The position numbers and the translations under genes are program-made. Shown here piece by piece: positions 17,504 to 26,182 of a stretch of 52,480 nt of DNA. Source of the stretch: Sphingomonas mali NBRC 15500. Lineage in GTDB: Bacteria > Pseudomonadota > Alphaproteobacteria > Sphingomonadales > Sphingomonadaceae. Under the pieces are notes generated by a model that had not been told where the DNA came from, searched no databases, and saw only the letters and a program-made list of their open reading frames with translations. Positions within the stretch are counted from its first letter, which is position 1. Every line of letters begins with the position of its first letter. Location: the NCBI RefSeq assembly GCF_001598415.1, contig NZ_BCYX01000023.1:15001-67480 (forward strand). Reading direction: 5' to 3'.

Positions 17504-18519
17504 TGCGCTACGGTTACTGGATGCCCGTGTTCGGCGGCTGGCTCAGGAATGTGCCCGACGAAGGGATGCAAGCGAGCTGGGACTATGTGAAGCGGCTGAC
17601 GCAACGCTCCGAGCAATGGGGCTATGACCTGTCGCTGATTGCCGAGCTCAACCTCAACGACATCAAGGGCGTCGAACAGCCCGCGCTCGATGCCTGGTCG
17701 ACCGCGGCGGCGCTGGCGGCGGTGACCGACAGGATCGAGCTGATGGTCGCGGTTCGCCCAAACTTTCACCACCCGGCGCTGTTCGCGAAAGCGGCGGCGA
17801 ATATCGACCGTATCTCGAACGGCCGCCTCGCGCTCAACGTCGTCTCGTCCTGGTGGGCGGACGAGGCGCGGCAATATGGCCTGCAATTCGACCAGCATGA
17901 CGACCGCTACGCGCGGACCGAGGAATGGCTGAAAGTGGTCGATGGCCTCTGGACCGAGGAGCGCTTCAGCTTCGACGGCCAATTCTACAAGACCGAGGAC
18001 GCGATCTGTTCGCCCAAGCCGGCCAAGCGGCCGACCGTCTATGCCGGCGGCGAGAGCGAAAAGGCCAAGACGATGATCGCGGCGCAATGCGACGCGTACG
18101 TCATGCATGGCGATCCGGCCGAGGCGATCGCGCCCAAGATCGCCGACATGGCGGCGCGGCGCGAGGCGGCGGGTGGCGCGCCGATGCACTACGGCATGGC
18201 CGCCTATGCCATCGTCCGCGACAGCGAGGCCGAGGCCAAGCGCGAGCTCGACCGCATCACCACGGTCAGCGACCTGCCTGCGGGCTATGCCAATTTCGAC
18301 CAATGGCTGTCGGGCACCCAGCTCGAACGCGAGCTCAAGATCCAGGAATATTCGGTGTCCAACCGCGGCCTGCGCCCCAATCTGGTCGGTACGCCCGAAC
18401 AGCTCAAGGAACGGATCGCGGAGTATGAGGCCGCGGGTCTCGACCTGCTATTGCTTCAGATGAGCCCGCAGGCAGAGGAAATGGAGCGCTTCGCGGTGCA
18501 GGTGATGGGCACCGCCTGA
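17503..18519 (+). CDS. LLM class flavin-dependent monooxygenase
   Basis: A 338-aa bacterial luciferase-like protein using reduced FMN, close to the alkanesulfonate (SsuD) and dimethylsulfone (SfnG) monooxygenases. It opens MRYGYWMPVFGGWLRNV, has 'AVRPNFHHPALFAKAAANID' (about 82-101), 'NGRLALNVVSSWWADEARQY' (106-125) and 'HDDRYARTEEWLKVVDGLW', all typical of this class. The ATG overlaps the ATP-grasp stop by one base. A reduced flavin supplier is not in the neighbourhood. A longer open frame from 16564 is out of register with the ATP-grasp gene and was not used. Confidence 0.9.
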   Translation: MRYGYWMPVFGGWLRNVPDEGMQASWDYVKRLTQRSEQWGYDLSLIAELNLNDIKGVEQPALDAWSTAAALAAVTDRIELMVAVRPNFHHPALFAKAAANIDRISNGRLALNVVSSWWADEARQYGLQFDQHDDRYARTEEWLKVVDGLWTEERFSFDGQFYKTEDAICSPKPAKRPTVYAGGESEKAKTMIAAQCDAYVMHGDPAEAIAPKIADMAARREAAGGAPMHYGMAAYAIVRDSEAEAKRELDRITTVSDLPAGYANFDQWLSGTQLERELKIQEYSVSNRGLRPNLVGTPEQLKERIAEYEAAGLDLLLLQMSPQAEEMERFAVQVMGTA

Positions 18520-18572
18520 CGTGCATCGCCGAACCGCCGCTGTGTTTGGAGTTCGATCCATTTGATCTGAAT

Positions 18573-18672
18573 CCCTCCCCGGCGAAGGCCGGGGCCCAGG
18601 TTCGACGAGGTGGAGATGGTGCCCGACTGCCGTGGGTGTATCGCGACTGGGCCCCGGCCTTCGCCGGGGAGG
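18573..18672 (+). repeat. Inverted pair of CCCCGGCGAAGGCCGGGG-type palindromes
   Basis: Copies at 18573-18600 and 18647-18672 are reverse complements (CTCCCCGGCGAAGGCCGGGG against CCCCGGCCTTCGCCGGGGAG). They lie between the convergent LLM and Ada/AraC genes, where they may serve both as terminators. Confidence 0.88.
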
Positions 18673-18700
18673 TGCAGGTTCAACTCCGCTCGCTCAGACC

Positions 18701-19297
18701 CTATTGCGCCGCGCGCCGTCTGATCGCGGTCGGCGGGCGGCGATAGACCTGTTGGAACGCGGCGTTGAACGATCGCACGCTGCCGAACCCAGAGGCGAGT
18801 GCGATCTCGGTCATGCCGAGGTCGGTGCCGTCGATCAGCCGTTTGGCGCGCTGAATCCTCGCCGTGCGCGCCGCCGCGAGCGGCGTCGTGTCGAGATAGC
18901 GCCGGAACAGCCGCGACAAATGGCGTCCGCCGATGCCCAGCCGCTCGGCCAGTGCCTCGACGCCGGCCTGATCGAGCGCCCCCTGTTCGATCAGCCGGAG
19001 CGCGCGATCGACCGTGGCGCGCGCGCCGCGCCAGGCCGGCGAATGCTGCGCGGTTTCCGGTCGGCAGCGCAGGCATGGCCGGAAACCGGAGGCCTCCGCC
19101 GCGGCGGCGCTGGGGAAATATCGGACGTTGCCTGACTTGGGTTGGCGCACCGGACAGACCGGCCGGCAATAGATCCGGGTCGAGGTGACGGCGATGAAGA
19201 TCGTGCCGTCGAATGCGGGATCGCGCGCATATCGCACGCGCTCGCAGAAATCGAAATCGAGTTCGGCTGGCAGATCGGCGGCCTGTGTCATCACCAT
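18701..19297 (-). CDS. Ada-type methyl-DNA sensor with AraC DNA-binding domain
   Basis: A 198-aa regulator of alkylation damage response. The zinc and methyl-accepting cysteines are C44, C48, C75 and C78 ('RIYCRPVCPV' and 'RPCLRCRPE'), with the 4-27-3 spacing of Ada. Residues about 95-195 are an AraC helix-turn-helix pair ('LAERLGIGGRHLSRLFRRY', 'EIALASGFGSVRSFNAAF'). The methyltransferase Ogt domain and the AlkA glycosylase domain often fused to this part are absent, as in Bacillus AdaA. No ribosome site precedes ATG 19297 or 19291; TATAGT lies four bases upstream of the first ATG, so a leaderless transcript is possible. Confidence 0.88.
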   Translation of the reverse strand: MVMTQAADLPAELDFDFCERVRYARDPAFDGTIFIAVTSTRIYCRPVCPVRQPKSGNVRYFPSAAAAEASGFRPCLRCRPETAQHSPAWRGARATVDRALRLIEQGALDQAGVEALAERLGIGGRHLSRLFRRYLDTTPLAAARTARIQRAKRLIDGTDLGMTEIALASGFGSVRSFNAAFQQVYRRPPTAIRRRAAQ

Positions 19298-19417
19298 TCA
19301 ACTATAAATGGTCGCGCGGCCCCTGTCGCCCAATCCCGTTGACCGCGTCCGAATCCTGCCAGCCGGATTGCGGCGATGGGGATATCCGACGGCGATCTAA
19401 CGATCGGAGAGAATGTC

Positions 19418-19819
19418 ATGGCCTCGATTCACCACCAGACCTTCATCGCGGCGGATCCCGATGCGGTGTGGAGCGCCGCCCGCGACGTCGGCCGGCTGCA
19501 CGACCGCCTAGTCCCGGGTTTCGTCACCGCCACCGAGATGCTGGCGGGCGAGGGCGCTCCCGTCCGCCGGGTCACCTTCGTCAACGGGCAGGTCTTCGAC
19601 GAGACGATCGTCTCGATCGACGATGCCAGGCGTCGCCTCGTCTGGACGATCAAGGCGTTCGAGCATCACAACGGTGTCCTGACCGTCGCTGCTGCGACCG
19701 ATGGAACGCATGTCACCTGGACCGCCGACCTCCTGCCCGACGCGCTGGCTGAACAAGTGTCGCCGGCGATGGCGCACGGATTGGCGATGATGAAGGCGCA
19801 TTTCGAGGGAAGTCGCTGA
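19418..19819 (+). CDS. SRPBCC (START-like) family protein
   Basis: A 133-aa single-domain helix-grip protein related to polyketide cyclase/dehydrase and lipid transport proteins. The family opening 'IHHQTFIAADPDAVWSAARD' and the end 'AMAHGLAMMKAHFE' frame the fold; 'GVLTVAAATDGTHVTWTADL' is the central sheet. The ATG at 19418 follows CGGAGAGA. These proteins bind a small hydrophobic ligand, not predictable here. No operon link is clear. Confidence 0.85.
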   Translation: MASIHHQTFIAADPDAVWSAARDVGRLHDRLVPGFVTATEMLAGEGAPVRRVTFVNGQVFDETIVSIDDARRRLVWTIKAFEHHNGVLTVAAATDGTHVTWTADLLPDALAEQVSPAMAHGLAMMKAHFEGSR

Positions 19820-19932
19820 GCGGTGAGATGCCAACCGACGCTCGATTCGCGGCCGGGTCGGCCCTGTGATATGATCGCTGTTACTCCACGCAAGATGGAG
19901 CGTCGGGCGCATCACGCATGGGGAGACATGCC

Positions 19933-20994
19933 ATGGCCGCGGCTATCGACGACGCGAAGTTTCACGCCTTTGTCGGGAAGATGCTGGGCGATCTGGGCGG
20001 CGCGATGAGCGTGCCCACGGTCCGCCTGGGCCTTCGCCTGGGGTTGTTCGACGCTCTTGCCGACGCTCCGGCGACCGCAGCCGACCTGGCGCGCCGCGCG
20101 GGCGGGCTGCACGAGCGTTACGTCCGCGAATGGGCATTGGCGCAGGCCGCCAACGGCTATGTCGATTACGATCCGGCCAGCGAGCAATTCAGCCTGTCAC
20201 CCGAACAGGCGATGGTGTTCCACCACCGCGACAGCCCGGTCTATCTCGCCGGCGCGTTCGAGCTGGTCGCCGCGATGATCGAGGCGGAACCCAAGGTCGA
20301 GGAATGCTTTCGCCACGGCAAGGGCGTGCGCTGGGGCGACCATGCCGGGTGCCTGTTCTGCGCGACGGGCGCCTTTTTCCGTCCGGGCTATGTCAACAAC
20401 ATCGTGCAGGCATGGCTTCCGGCGCTCGACGGAGTGGAAGCGAAGCTGCACGCCGGCGCACGGGTCGCCGATGTCGGGTGCGGTGTCGGGTTTTCGACGC
20501 TGTTGATGGCTGAGGCCTATCCCGAGAGCAGCTTCGTCGGATACGATTTCCACGAGCCGTCGATCGACGAGGCGCGGCGCCACGCCAGCGAACACGGGCT
20601 GGGTGATCGCGTGCGGTTCGAAGTGGCGACCGCGAAGCACATCGCCGAGCAGGGCTTCGACCTGATCACGATGTACGATTGCCTGCACGACATGGGCGAC
20701 CCGCGGGGCTGTGCCCAGCATATGCGCGAAATTCTCACGCCGGGCGGCAGCTGGATGATCGTCGAGCCGATCGCCGGTGACGCGCCCGCGCAGAATATGA
20801 ACCCCGTCGGCCGGCTCTATTACAATGCCTCGACGATGATCTGCGTGCCGACCTCGCTCGATCAGGAAGTCGGTGAGGGGCTGGGCGCGCAGGCCGGCGA
20901 GGCGAAGCTGACCGAGGTGATCAGGCAAGGCGGGTTCGAGTCGGTGCGACGCGCCGCCGAGGGGCCGTTCAACATGGTGCTCGAGGCGCGGTAA
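19933..20994 (+). CDS. Class I SAM-dependent methyltransferase with N-terminal winged helix
   Basis: A 353-aa protein. Residues about 20-95 look like a winged-helix dimerisation domain ('RLGLRLGLFDALADAPATAA', 'HERYVREWALAQAANGYV'), common in small-molecule O-methyltransferases. The SAM site is 'ARVADVGCGVGFSTLLMAEA' (about 176-195), with 'FVGYDFHEPSIDEARRHA' and 'DLITMYDCLHDMGDPRG' as motifs II and IV. I use ATG 19933 because GGGGAGA sits 7 bases before it; ATG 19918 is 5 codons earlier. Substrate unknown. Confidence 0.87.
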   Translation: MAAAIDDAKFHAFVGKMLGDLGGAMSVPTVRLGLRLGLFDALADAPATAADLARRAGGLHERYVREWALAQAANGYVDYDPASEQFSLSPEQAMVFHHRDSPVYLAGAFELVAAMIEAEPKVEECFRHGKGVRWGDHAGCLFCATGAFFRPGYVNNIVQAWLPALDGVEAKLHAGARVADVGCGVGFSTLLMAEAYPESSFVGYDFHEPSIDEARRHASEHGLGDRVRFEVATAKHIAEQGFDLITMYDCLHDMGDPRGCAQHMREILTPGGSWMIVEPIAGDAPAQNMNPVGRLYYNASTMICVPTSLDQEVGEGLGAQAGEAKLTEVIRQGGFESVRRAAEGPFNMVLEAR

Positions 20995-21027
20995 GGTTGG
21001 AGGCTCGGTCGGACTGCCGGTCCGCGA

Positions 21028-22611
21028 TCAGCCGCCCGCCATCGCCTCGGCGGCGCTTTCCGGATTTCGCGTGCCGCGAGGCGCGATGGCGATCAGGAAG
21101 GCGATGGCTGTCCCGATGCAGAGCTGGAAGGGAAAGGCGAGGTGGCACAATGCCGCCGGCAGCCCGATCGTGGCCGCGATTCCCGGCTGGAGCAGCAGGA
21201 CGGTGACGAAACCGGCAATCAGCGACGCGATCACCGATGCGCTGTTCCCGCGCGGTGTCAGCACCGCGGCGAAATAGACGCCGAGCAGCCCGGCATAAGC
21301 GAACACCATCACCTGCAGCGCGAATTCGAGCAGGCCGAGCTTGGCATAATGCTGCCAATAGAAAGACAGCACCGCCACGCCGAGCATCGCCACGCCGATC
21401 ACGCCCATCCCGGCGCGACCCGCCTGTACGTAATGATATTCCTCGGCTGCGCTTCGCCGCTCGCGCCAGGGGCGGTAGAAATCCTGGATCAGCACCGACG
21501 ACATGGCGTTGAGCGCGGAATTGGTCGTGGCGACGGCGGCCGCGACGATCCCTGCCGTGACCAGCCCGCGTAGCCCCGACGGCAATTGCGTCAGGATATA
21601 GTGCATGAAGATGCTGATCTTCTCGCCGTCGAAGGCTTGGCCGGCGATCGCAGTGGCGCCGCCCATTAGCTCGGCGCGATCGTAGAAGACGTGAAGCAGC
21701 AGCCCGATGGTGATGAAGATCGCCACCACCGGCACCGTCGCGAATACCGACCAATAGAGGCTGCGCGCGCCGGTCTTCGCATCGCGGCAGGCCAGCAGCC
21801 GCTGCGTCGTGTCCTGATCGAGGCCCGACGAGGCAACGTAGAGAAGCGCGATTCCGGTGACGATCGCCAGCAGCGAGAAGGGCTTGGACAGGTCGGACGA
21901 AAAGTCGAACAGGCGGAGCTTGTCGACGTTCCCCGGCGCGCGCGCCAGGCCCTGGATGATCTCCGCATTGGTCGCCGGAATCGACAGGCGCAGGAACACC
22001 AGCACCGCGATCGCCGAGCCCAGGAAGATCACGAACTGGAACAGATCGATCCACAATACCGAGCGCAATCCGCCGACGAAGGTCGACAGAAAGCTGGCGA
22101 CGACTAGCACGGTCGCCGCGATCACGATGCCCTGTGCGCTGACCGTCGAGGTCATCACCATCGCGACGGCGATCGCCGCGAGATAGAGACGCGCACCATT
22201 GGCCAGCACGCGCCCGACCAGGAACATCGCACCCGTACAGCGCGTCGCCAGCATGCCGTAGCGCAGGGTCAGCAGCTCATAGACGGTGGTGACCCGCGCG
22301 GCATAGAAACGCGGGATCAGCACCCGCGCCACGAAGATCGCGCCGATCAGGCCGCCGAGATTGGTGCCGAGATAGGTGAAGTCGCCATGATAGCCGAAAT
22401 CGGGCCCGCCCAGGAACGTCGCAGCGGACTGGGTCGCCGACAGGACGGAGATCGCGGCGAGCCAGGCCGGCACAGTGCCGCCGGCGAGAAAATACTCCTT
22501 CGCGGTGCCGGTATGCCGTGGCGTGAACCACCAGCCGCCGACCACCAGCAGCGCCAGGTAGAAGAGGATCACGACCCAATCGAGCAGGCCGAATGGCAGC
22601 GACGCGGCCAT
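21028..22611 (-). CDS. Sodium:solute symporter (SSS family), candidate MurNAc or amino-sugar importer
   Basis: A 527-aa integral membrane protein with about 13 helices. 'TGTAKEYFLAGGTVPAWLAA' near residues 35-54 and 'LSATQSAATFLGGPDFGYHG' are family features, and 'GLDQDTTQRLLACRDAKTG' near 265-283 matches the sugar-transporting branch of the family (SGLT/YidK-like). The start ATG lies one base after the stop of the NamZ gene, so it is last in the kinase-AmiE-NamZ operon. Inference: it brings the released N-acetylmuramic acid or related sugar across the inner membrane with Na+. Family assignment is firm, substrate is inferred from context. Confidence 0.9.
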   Translation of the reverse strand: MAASLPFGLLDWVVILFYLALLVVGGWWFTPRHTGTAKEYFLAGGTVPAWLAAISVLSATQSAATFLGGPDFGYHGDFTYLGTNLGGLIGAIFVARVLIPRFYAARVTTVYELLTLRYGMLATRCTGAMFLVGRVLANGARLYLAAIAVAMVMTSTVSAQGIVIAATVLVVASFLSTFVGGLRSVLWIDLFQFVIFLGSAIAVLVFLRLSIPATNAEIIQGLARAPGNVDKLRLFDFSSDLSKPFSLLAIVTGIALLYVASSGLDQDTTQRLLACRDAKTGARSLYWSVFATVPVVAIFITIGLLLHVFYDRAELMGGATAIAGQAFDGEKISIFMHYILTQLPSGLRGLVTAGIVAAAVATTNSALNAMSSVLIQDFYRPWRERRSAAEEYHYVQAGRAGMGVIGVAMLGVAVLSFYWQHYAKLGLLEFALQVMVFAYAGLLGVYFAAVLTPRGNSASVIASLIAGFVTVLLLQPGIAATIGLPAALCHLAFPFQLCIGTAIAFLIAIAPRGTRNPESAAEAMAGG

Positions 22612-22612
22612 C

Positions 22613-23857
22613 TCAGTAGAGCAAATAGCGCGCGCGGCGCGTCTTGAAACGGTTGAGGTCGGCCTGCCAGCTCGCGGCGATCGTGCGCGGATCCTTGCCG
22701 GACTTGATCTGGTCGAACACTGCGCGATTGCGTAGCAGGCGATCGACGCGGTCGATCTCGAACGCCGTGCCGTACAGCCTCCACAAGGCAGCGACGATCT
22801 CCACGCCCAGCGCCGGCGCGTCGACGCCAGTGCGATCTTGGAGAAGGATTTCGACTCCTTCGACGCGCTGCCCGGCGAACGGATAGAGTTTGTCGGTCGC
22901 CGCCACATAACTCACCGGCAGGAAGCTCACGCCCGCAATCGCGCGTGCGTTGAGATAGCCGGCAAGCTCGGTGCCCTTGATCCATGGCGCGCCGAAGCGG
23001 AGGAACGGAGCGTCGCCCGGTCCCTTGATATTGACGTTGGTCCCTTCGAGCAGCGCGGTGCCGGCATAAGCGGTCGCCTGGCTCACGCTGCGCAGATTGG
23101 GAGAGGGGTTGATCCACAAGAGCCCGGTGTCGTCATACCAGTCGCCGCGCTTCCACCCGGTCATGCGGATGACGGTCAGCCGCGTGCCGATCCGCTCTTC
23201 GCCGTTGAACATCCGCGCCAGCTCGCCGAGCGTCATGCCCGGACGCATCGGCTCGGGAAAGGGCGTGGTGTAATCCTCGATTCCGGGTGTCGAGACCGGC
23301 CCCTGCACCGCAATCCCGTTGATCGGGTTGGGCCGATCGAGCACGATCAACTCGATGTTGTTGGCGGCCGCCGCCTGGAGGAAATATTTGGTCAGCGTCT
23401 GGAACGTCCAGTAACGCACGCCGACATCCTGGAGGTCGATCACCACCGCATCGAGCCCGGCAAGCTGCTGCGCGTTGGGATGCCGCTCCGCATCGGTCTT
23501 GCCGTACAGGCTGACGATCGGCAGCCCGCTCGTTTTGTCGATCCTGTCGTCGATATTGGTGTCGTCGGTTGCGGCATCGATGCCGTGTTCGCCGCTGAAC
23601 AGCCGCACGACCTCGAGCCCCGGCACCGTGGCGCGCGCGCCGTCGCGCAGCACGTCGATCGTCCGGCGACCCTGGCCATCCCGGCTCACCGGGTTGGCGA
23701 GCACACCGAGCCGCAAATGCCCGCCATGGCGTGCGGCGATTTCACGCAAAGGCGCGAACCGCTGGTCCTCGAGCACATCGATCCCGGTGCGGACGCGCGC
23801 GGCGGCGGGCGTCGCCGCGACCAGCGCGATCAGCAGGAGGACGACTCCGCGGATCAT
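22613..23857 (-). CDS. namZ: Exo-beta-N-acetylmuramidase NamZ (DUF1343)
   Basis: A secreted 414-aa protein of the DUF1343 family, whose Bacillus subtilis member (YbbC/NamZ) removes MurNAc from the non-reducing ends of peptidoglycan chains. Signal peptide: residues 1 to about 20 (MIRGVVLLLIALVAATPAAA). Family blocks follow: 'GIDVLEDQRFAPL', 'LFSGEHGIDA', 'VVIDLQDVGVRYWTFQTLTK', 'VLDRPNPING', 'LLWINPSPNLRS' and 'LLEGTNVNIKGPGDAPFLRF', which place the catalytic region around residues 65-280. The start overlaps the AmiE-like stop (ATGA). Longer upstream frames are antisense-like and lack the signal. Confidence 0.92.
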   Translation of the reverse strand: MIRGVVLLLIALVAATPAAARVRTGIDVLEDQRFAPLREIAARHGGHLRLGVLANPVSRDGQGRRTIDVLRDGARATVPGLEVVRLFSGEHGIDAATDDTNIDDRIDKTSGLPIVSLYGKTDAERHPNAQQLAGLDAVVIDLQDVGVRYWTFQTLTKYFLQAAAANNIELIVLDRPNPINGIAVQGPVSTPGIEDYTTPFPEPMRPGMTLGELARMFNGEERIGTRLTVIRMTGWKRGDWYDDTGLLWINPSPNLRSVSQATAYAGTALLEGTNVNIKGPGDAPFLRFGAPWIKGTELAGYLNARAIAGVSFLPVSYVAATDKLYPFAGQRVEGVEILLQDRTGVDAPALGVEIVAALWRLYGTAFEIDRVDRLLRNRAVFDQIKSGKDPRTIAASWQADLNRFKTRRARYLLY

Positions 23858-25080
23858 TTCTTCGGGGCGGCCCCGTCCAGCACCGACAGCACCGCTGTAT
23901 GGATCGCCGGCCGCGCCTGACCGATCAACGCATTGTTGCGGGTCGGATTGACCCGGTTGGTCAGCAGGATGATGAACGCGTCGCGATCGGGGTCGATATA
24001 GATCGACGTGCCGGTGAAGCCGGTATGGATGATGGCATGCGGCGAGGCGAGCGGGCCGGCAAAGCCACCGGGCGTCGGCATGTCCCAACCCAAGGCGCGC
24101 GAGCTGCCGGGCGGCAGGTTCTGCGGGGTTTCGAACAAGGCGATCGTGCTCGCCTTGATCAGCCGCCTGCCGCGATAGCTGCCGTGGTTGAGATAGAGTT
24201 GCGCGAGCGCCGACAGGTCGCGGGCGGTCGAGAACAGCCCGGCATGCCCGGCCACCCCGCCCATCATGTAGGAATTCTCGTCATGGACCACGCCCCGCAC
24301 CAGCATATGGCGGAACGTGTCGTCCTGCTCGGTCGGTGCGATGCGCGGGAGGAGCGTGCGCGACGGGCGGAAGCCGGTGTCCTTCATGCCGAGCGGCCCG
24401 AAGACTTCGCGCGCGAGAAAGCGATCGAGCGGCTGACCGGACAGGCGCCGCACGATCTCCCCGAGCAGGATGATGTTGGTGTCGCGATAGGCGTACACGG
24501 TCCCCGGCGGCGTGAGTGTGGGCGTGGCGTAGATCAGGCGCAGGAGATCCTGCCGATCCTTGGCGTTCCGCCACAGCCCGTCCGCCGACTGCAGGCCCGA
24601 ACTATGGCTGAGCAGGTTGCGCACGGTGATGCGGTCGTGCCCGGGCGTGCCGCCGAATTCGGGGAGATACCGCACCACCGGTGCGTCGAGGTCGAGCTTA
24701 TGACGGTCGTAGAGGATCTCGGCCGCCGTGGTCGTGCCGGTCACCTTGGTGAGCGAGGCGAGATCGAAGATCGCGTCGACCGGCATCGGCGGCGCATTGG
24801 CCGACGAGTCGATCCGCCCGAACGCCTTGAGCGCCAACAGCCGGCCATGCTGTCCCACCGCGAGCACTGCGCCGGGAAAAGCCTTTTTCGCGACCCATGC
24901 GTCGACCTCGGCGAAGGCAGGCGCGAAGCGCGTGTCCTGCGCGGCGGTCGCGACGACGAGCTGCCGCCCGACGCGCGTCGATGGGGCGGTTGCGAGGCTG
25001 GATTGACCCTGCACCGCAAGCAGTCCCGCCGCCACGACCAGCCATGCGCGAAGCGTCGCGCTGCGGTTCCAGCCTCTCAT
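23854..25080 (-). CDS. amiE: Serine hydrolase of the beta-lactamase family, AmiE-like MurNAc-L-Ala amidase
   Basis: A 408-aa exported serine hydrolase. An N-terminal hydrophobic segment at about 10-24 serves as signal or anchor. The SxxK motif is SLTK at 109-112; the second motif is likely 'YRDTN', and the third 'HTGFTGT' replaces KTG. The fold is that of class C beta-lactamases and DD-peptidases. In B. subtilis the homologous AmiE (YbbE) lies next to nagZ and namZ and cuts the bond between MurNAc and L-alanine. Here it overlaps NamZ by ATGA and the kinase by ATGA, which supports the same job. A beta-lactamase or esterase role cannot be excluded from sequence. Confidence 0.82.
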   Translation of the reverse strand: MRGWNRSATLRAWLVVAAGLLAVQGQSSLATAPSTRVGRQLVVATAAQDTRFAPAFAEVDAWVAKKAFPGAVLAVGQHGRLLALKAFGRIDSSANAPPMPVDAIFDLASLTKVTGTTTAAEILYDRHKLDLDAPVVRYLPEFGGTPGHDRITVRNLLSHSSGLQSADGLWRNAKDRQDLLRLIYATPTLTPPGTVYAYRDTNIILLGEIVRRLSGQPLDRFLAREVFGPLGMKDTGFRPSRTLLPRIAPTEQDDTFRHMLVRGVVHDENSYMMGGVAGHAGLFSTARDLSALAQLYLNHGSYRGRRLIKASTIALFETPQNLPPGSSRALGWDMPTPGGFAGPLASPHAIIHTGFTGTSIYIDPDRDAFIILLTNRVNPTRNNALIGQARPAIHTAVLSVLDGAAPKK

Positions 25081-25946
25081 TCGTTCACTGTCCCACGTGC
25101 CAGCAGAAGCGCGCCCGACACCGGATCGCCGAGCGGCTCGACCAGGCGCTCGGCGGTGCGGACGCGGAGCCAGGGACGCAGCCGCGCCGACAATCCGCCG
25201 ACCAGCGCCAGACGGGGTGCGCCGCGCGCGAAGATCGTCGCGATGAAGCGTTCGACATGGAGCACCGCGTCCTCGACGATCGACAGCGCGATTTCGTCGC
25301 CCGCTTCGGCATAATTCATCACCAGCGGGGCGAAGGCCGCATAGTCGGCTGGCGCCGCCTGATCCATCCAGGCGATCGCGCGCAAAGTGTCGTGCCTGAA
25401 TTTTCCGGCGATTTCCTTGGACAGCGGGGTCCGCTTGGTGCGCCCGTCCATCGCGCGGAGCGCGTGGCGCACGGCGCTCAATCCGAGCGCGGCCCCACTG
25501 CCTTCGTCCGAGATCGGAAAGCCATAGCCGCCCACGGTGAACCGCTCGCCCTTGACCTGGGCGAAGCCGATCGACCCGGTGCCGAGCACCAGGATCGCGC
25601 CGTCTGCGCCGTTATGCGCGCCGAGATTGGCGATCGCGGCGTCGCTGTCGAGCGAGATGCTGGCGAACGGGAAATCGAGCGCGGCGAGCGCCTTCGACAT
25701 GCCGGGACGGCGAATGCCGGCAATGCCCATGCCGGCGGCGACCTCGTTCCAGCGCCGTTCGGGGATGCCCGCGGCCTCGAGCGCCTCGCCGGTGACGCTG
25801 AGCAGCCGGTCGTAGAGCGGATAGAGTCCCATGCGCGTGTTCGCCGGACCACCTTCGGCACTGCCGAGCACTTGGCCAGCGGCATCGGTCACGCGGACGC
25901 GGCAATGGCTGCCGCCGGCATCGACGCCGAGGAAGATCTCAGCCAC
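25077..25946 (-). CDS. murK: BadF/BadG/BcrA/BcrD-type sugar kinase, likely MurNAc/GlcNAc kinase
   Basis: A 289-aa ASKHA-fold kinase. 'IFLGVDAGGSHCRVRVTDAA' at the N-terminus is the phosphate 1 motif, 'AILVLGTGSIGFA' the phosphate 2 site, 'GGYGFPISDEGSGAALGLSA' matches the eukaryotic NagK and bacterial MurK signature, and 'RLALVGGLSA' is the adenosine site. MurK of Clostridium acetobutylicum, of the same family, phosphorylates MurNAc and GlcNAc at O6. First gene of the operon with amiE and namZ and divergent from murQ, whose substrate is MurNAc-6-phosphate. Start is GTG 25946 after GGAAG; longer frames upstream are unsupported. The symbol is by context. Confidence 0.83.
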   Translation of the reverse strand: MAEIFLGVDAGGSHCRVRVTDAAGQVLGSAEGGPANTRMGLYPLYDRLLSVTGEALEAAGIPERRWNEVAAGMGIAGIRRPGMSKALAALDFPFASISLDSDAAIANLGAHNGADGAILVLGTGSIGFAQVKGERFTVGGYGFPISDEGSGAALGLSAVRHALRAMDGRTKRTPLSKEIAGKFRHDTLRAIAWMDQAAPADYAAFAPLVMNYAEAGDEIALSIVEDAVLHVERFIATIFARGAPRLALVGGLSARLRPWLRVRTAERLVEPLGDPVSGALLLARGTVNE

Positions 25947-26075
25947 GCGGCCGCTTCCCGAAAAGGGTAGGAACCTCGCTACTTGCCGCTCGAACTGGAC
26001 GTGTCCTTGGCATGTGCATGGCATTGCGGAAGGGCAAGGCGGTGTCGAGCCTCAATCTGGCGGGAGTGTCGCCTC

Positions 26076-26104
26076 GGTTATAGGTGCTGTCACGCTGGTT
26101 ATAG
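26076..26104. promoter_or_regulatory. Candidate operator: GGTTATAG direct repeats
   Basis: GGTTATAG occurs at 26076-26083 and again at 26097-26104, starts 21 bp apart, which is two turns of DNA. They lie in the 236-bp gap between the divergent kinase and murQ genes, 79 bases before the murQ start. The spacing suits two regulator subunits on one face. No regulator gene is in the cluster. Confidence 0.35.
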
Positions 26105-26182
26105 TGGCTACGCTTTGCGCGCCCGGCCAGTCCCGGTAGTCAGGGCCGCTATTCCCATCTTCTATTTGCCGTTGAGGGCCCG

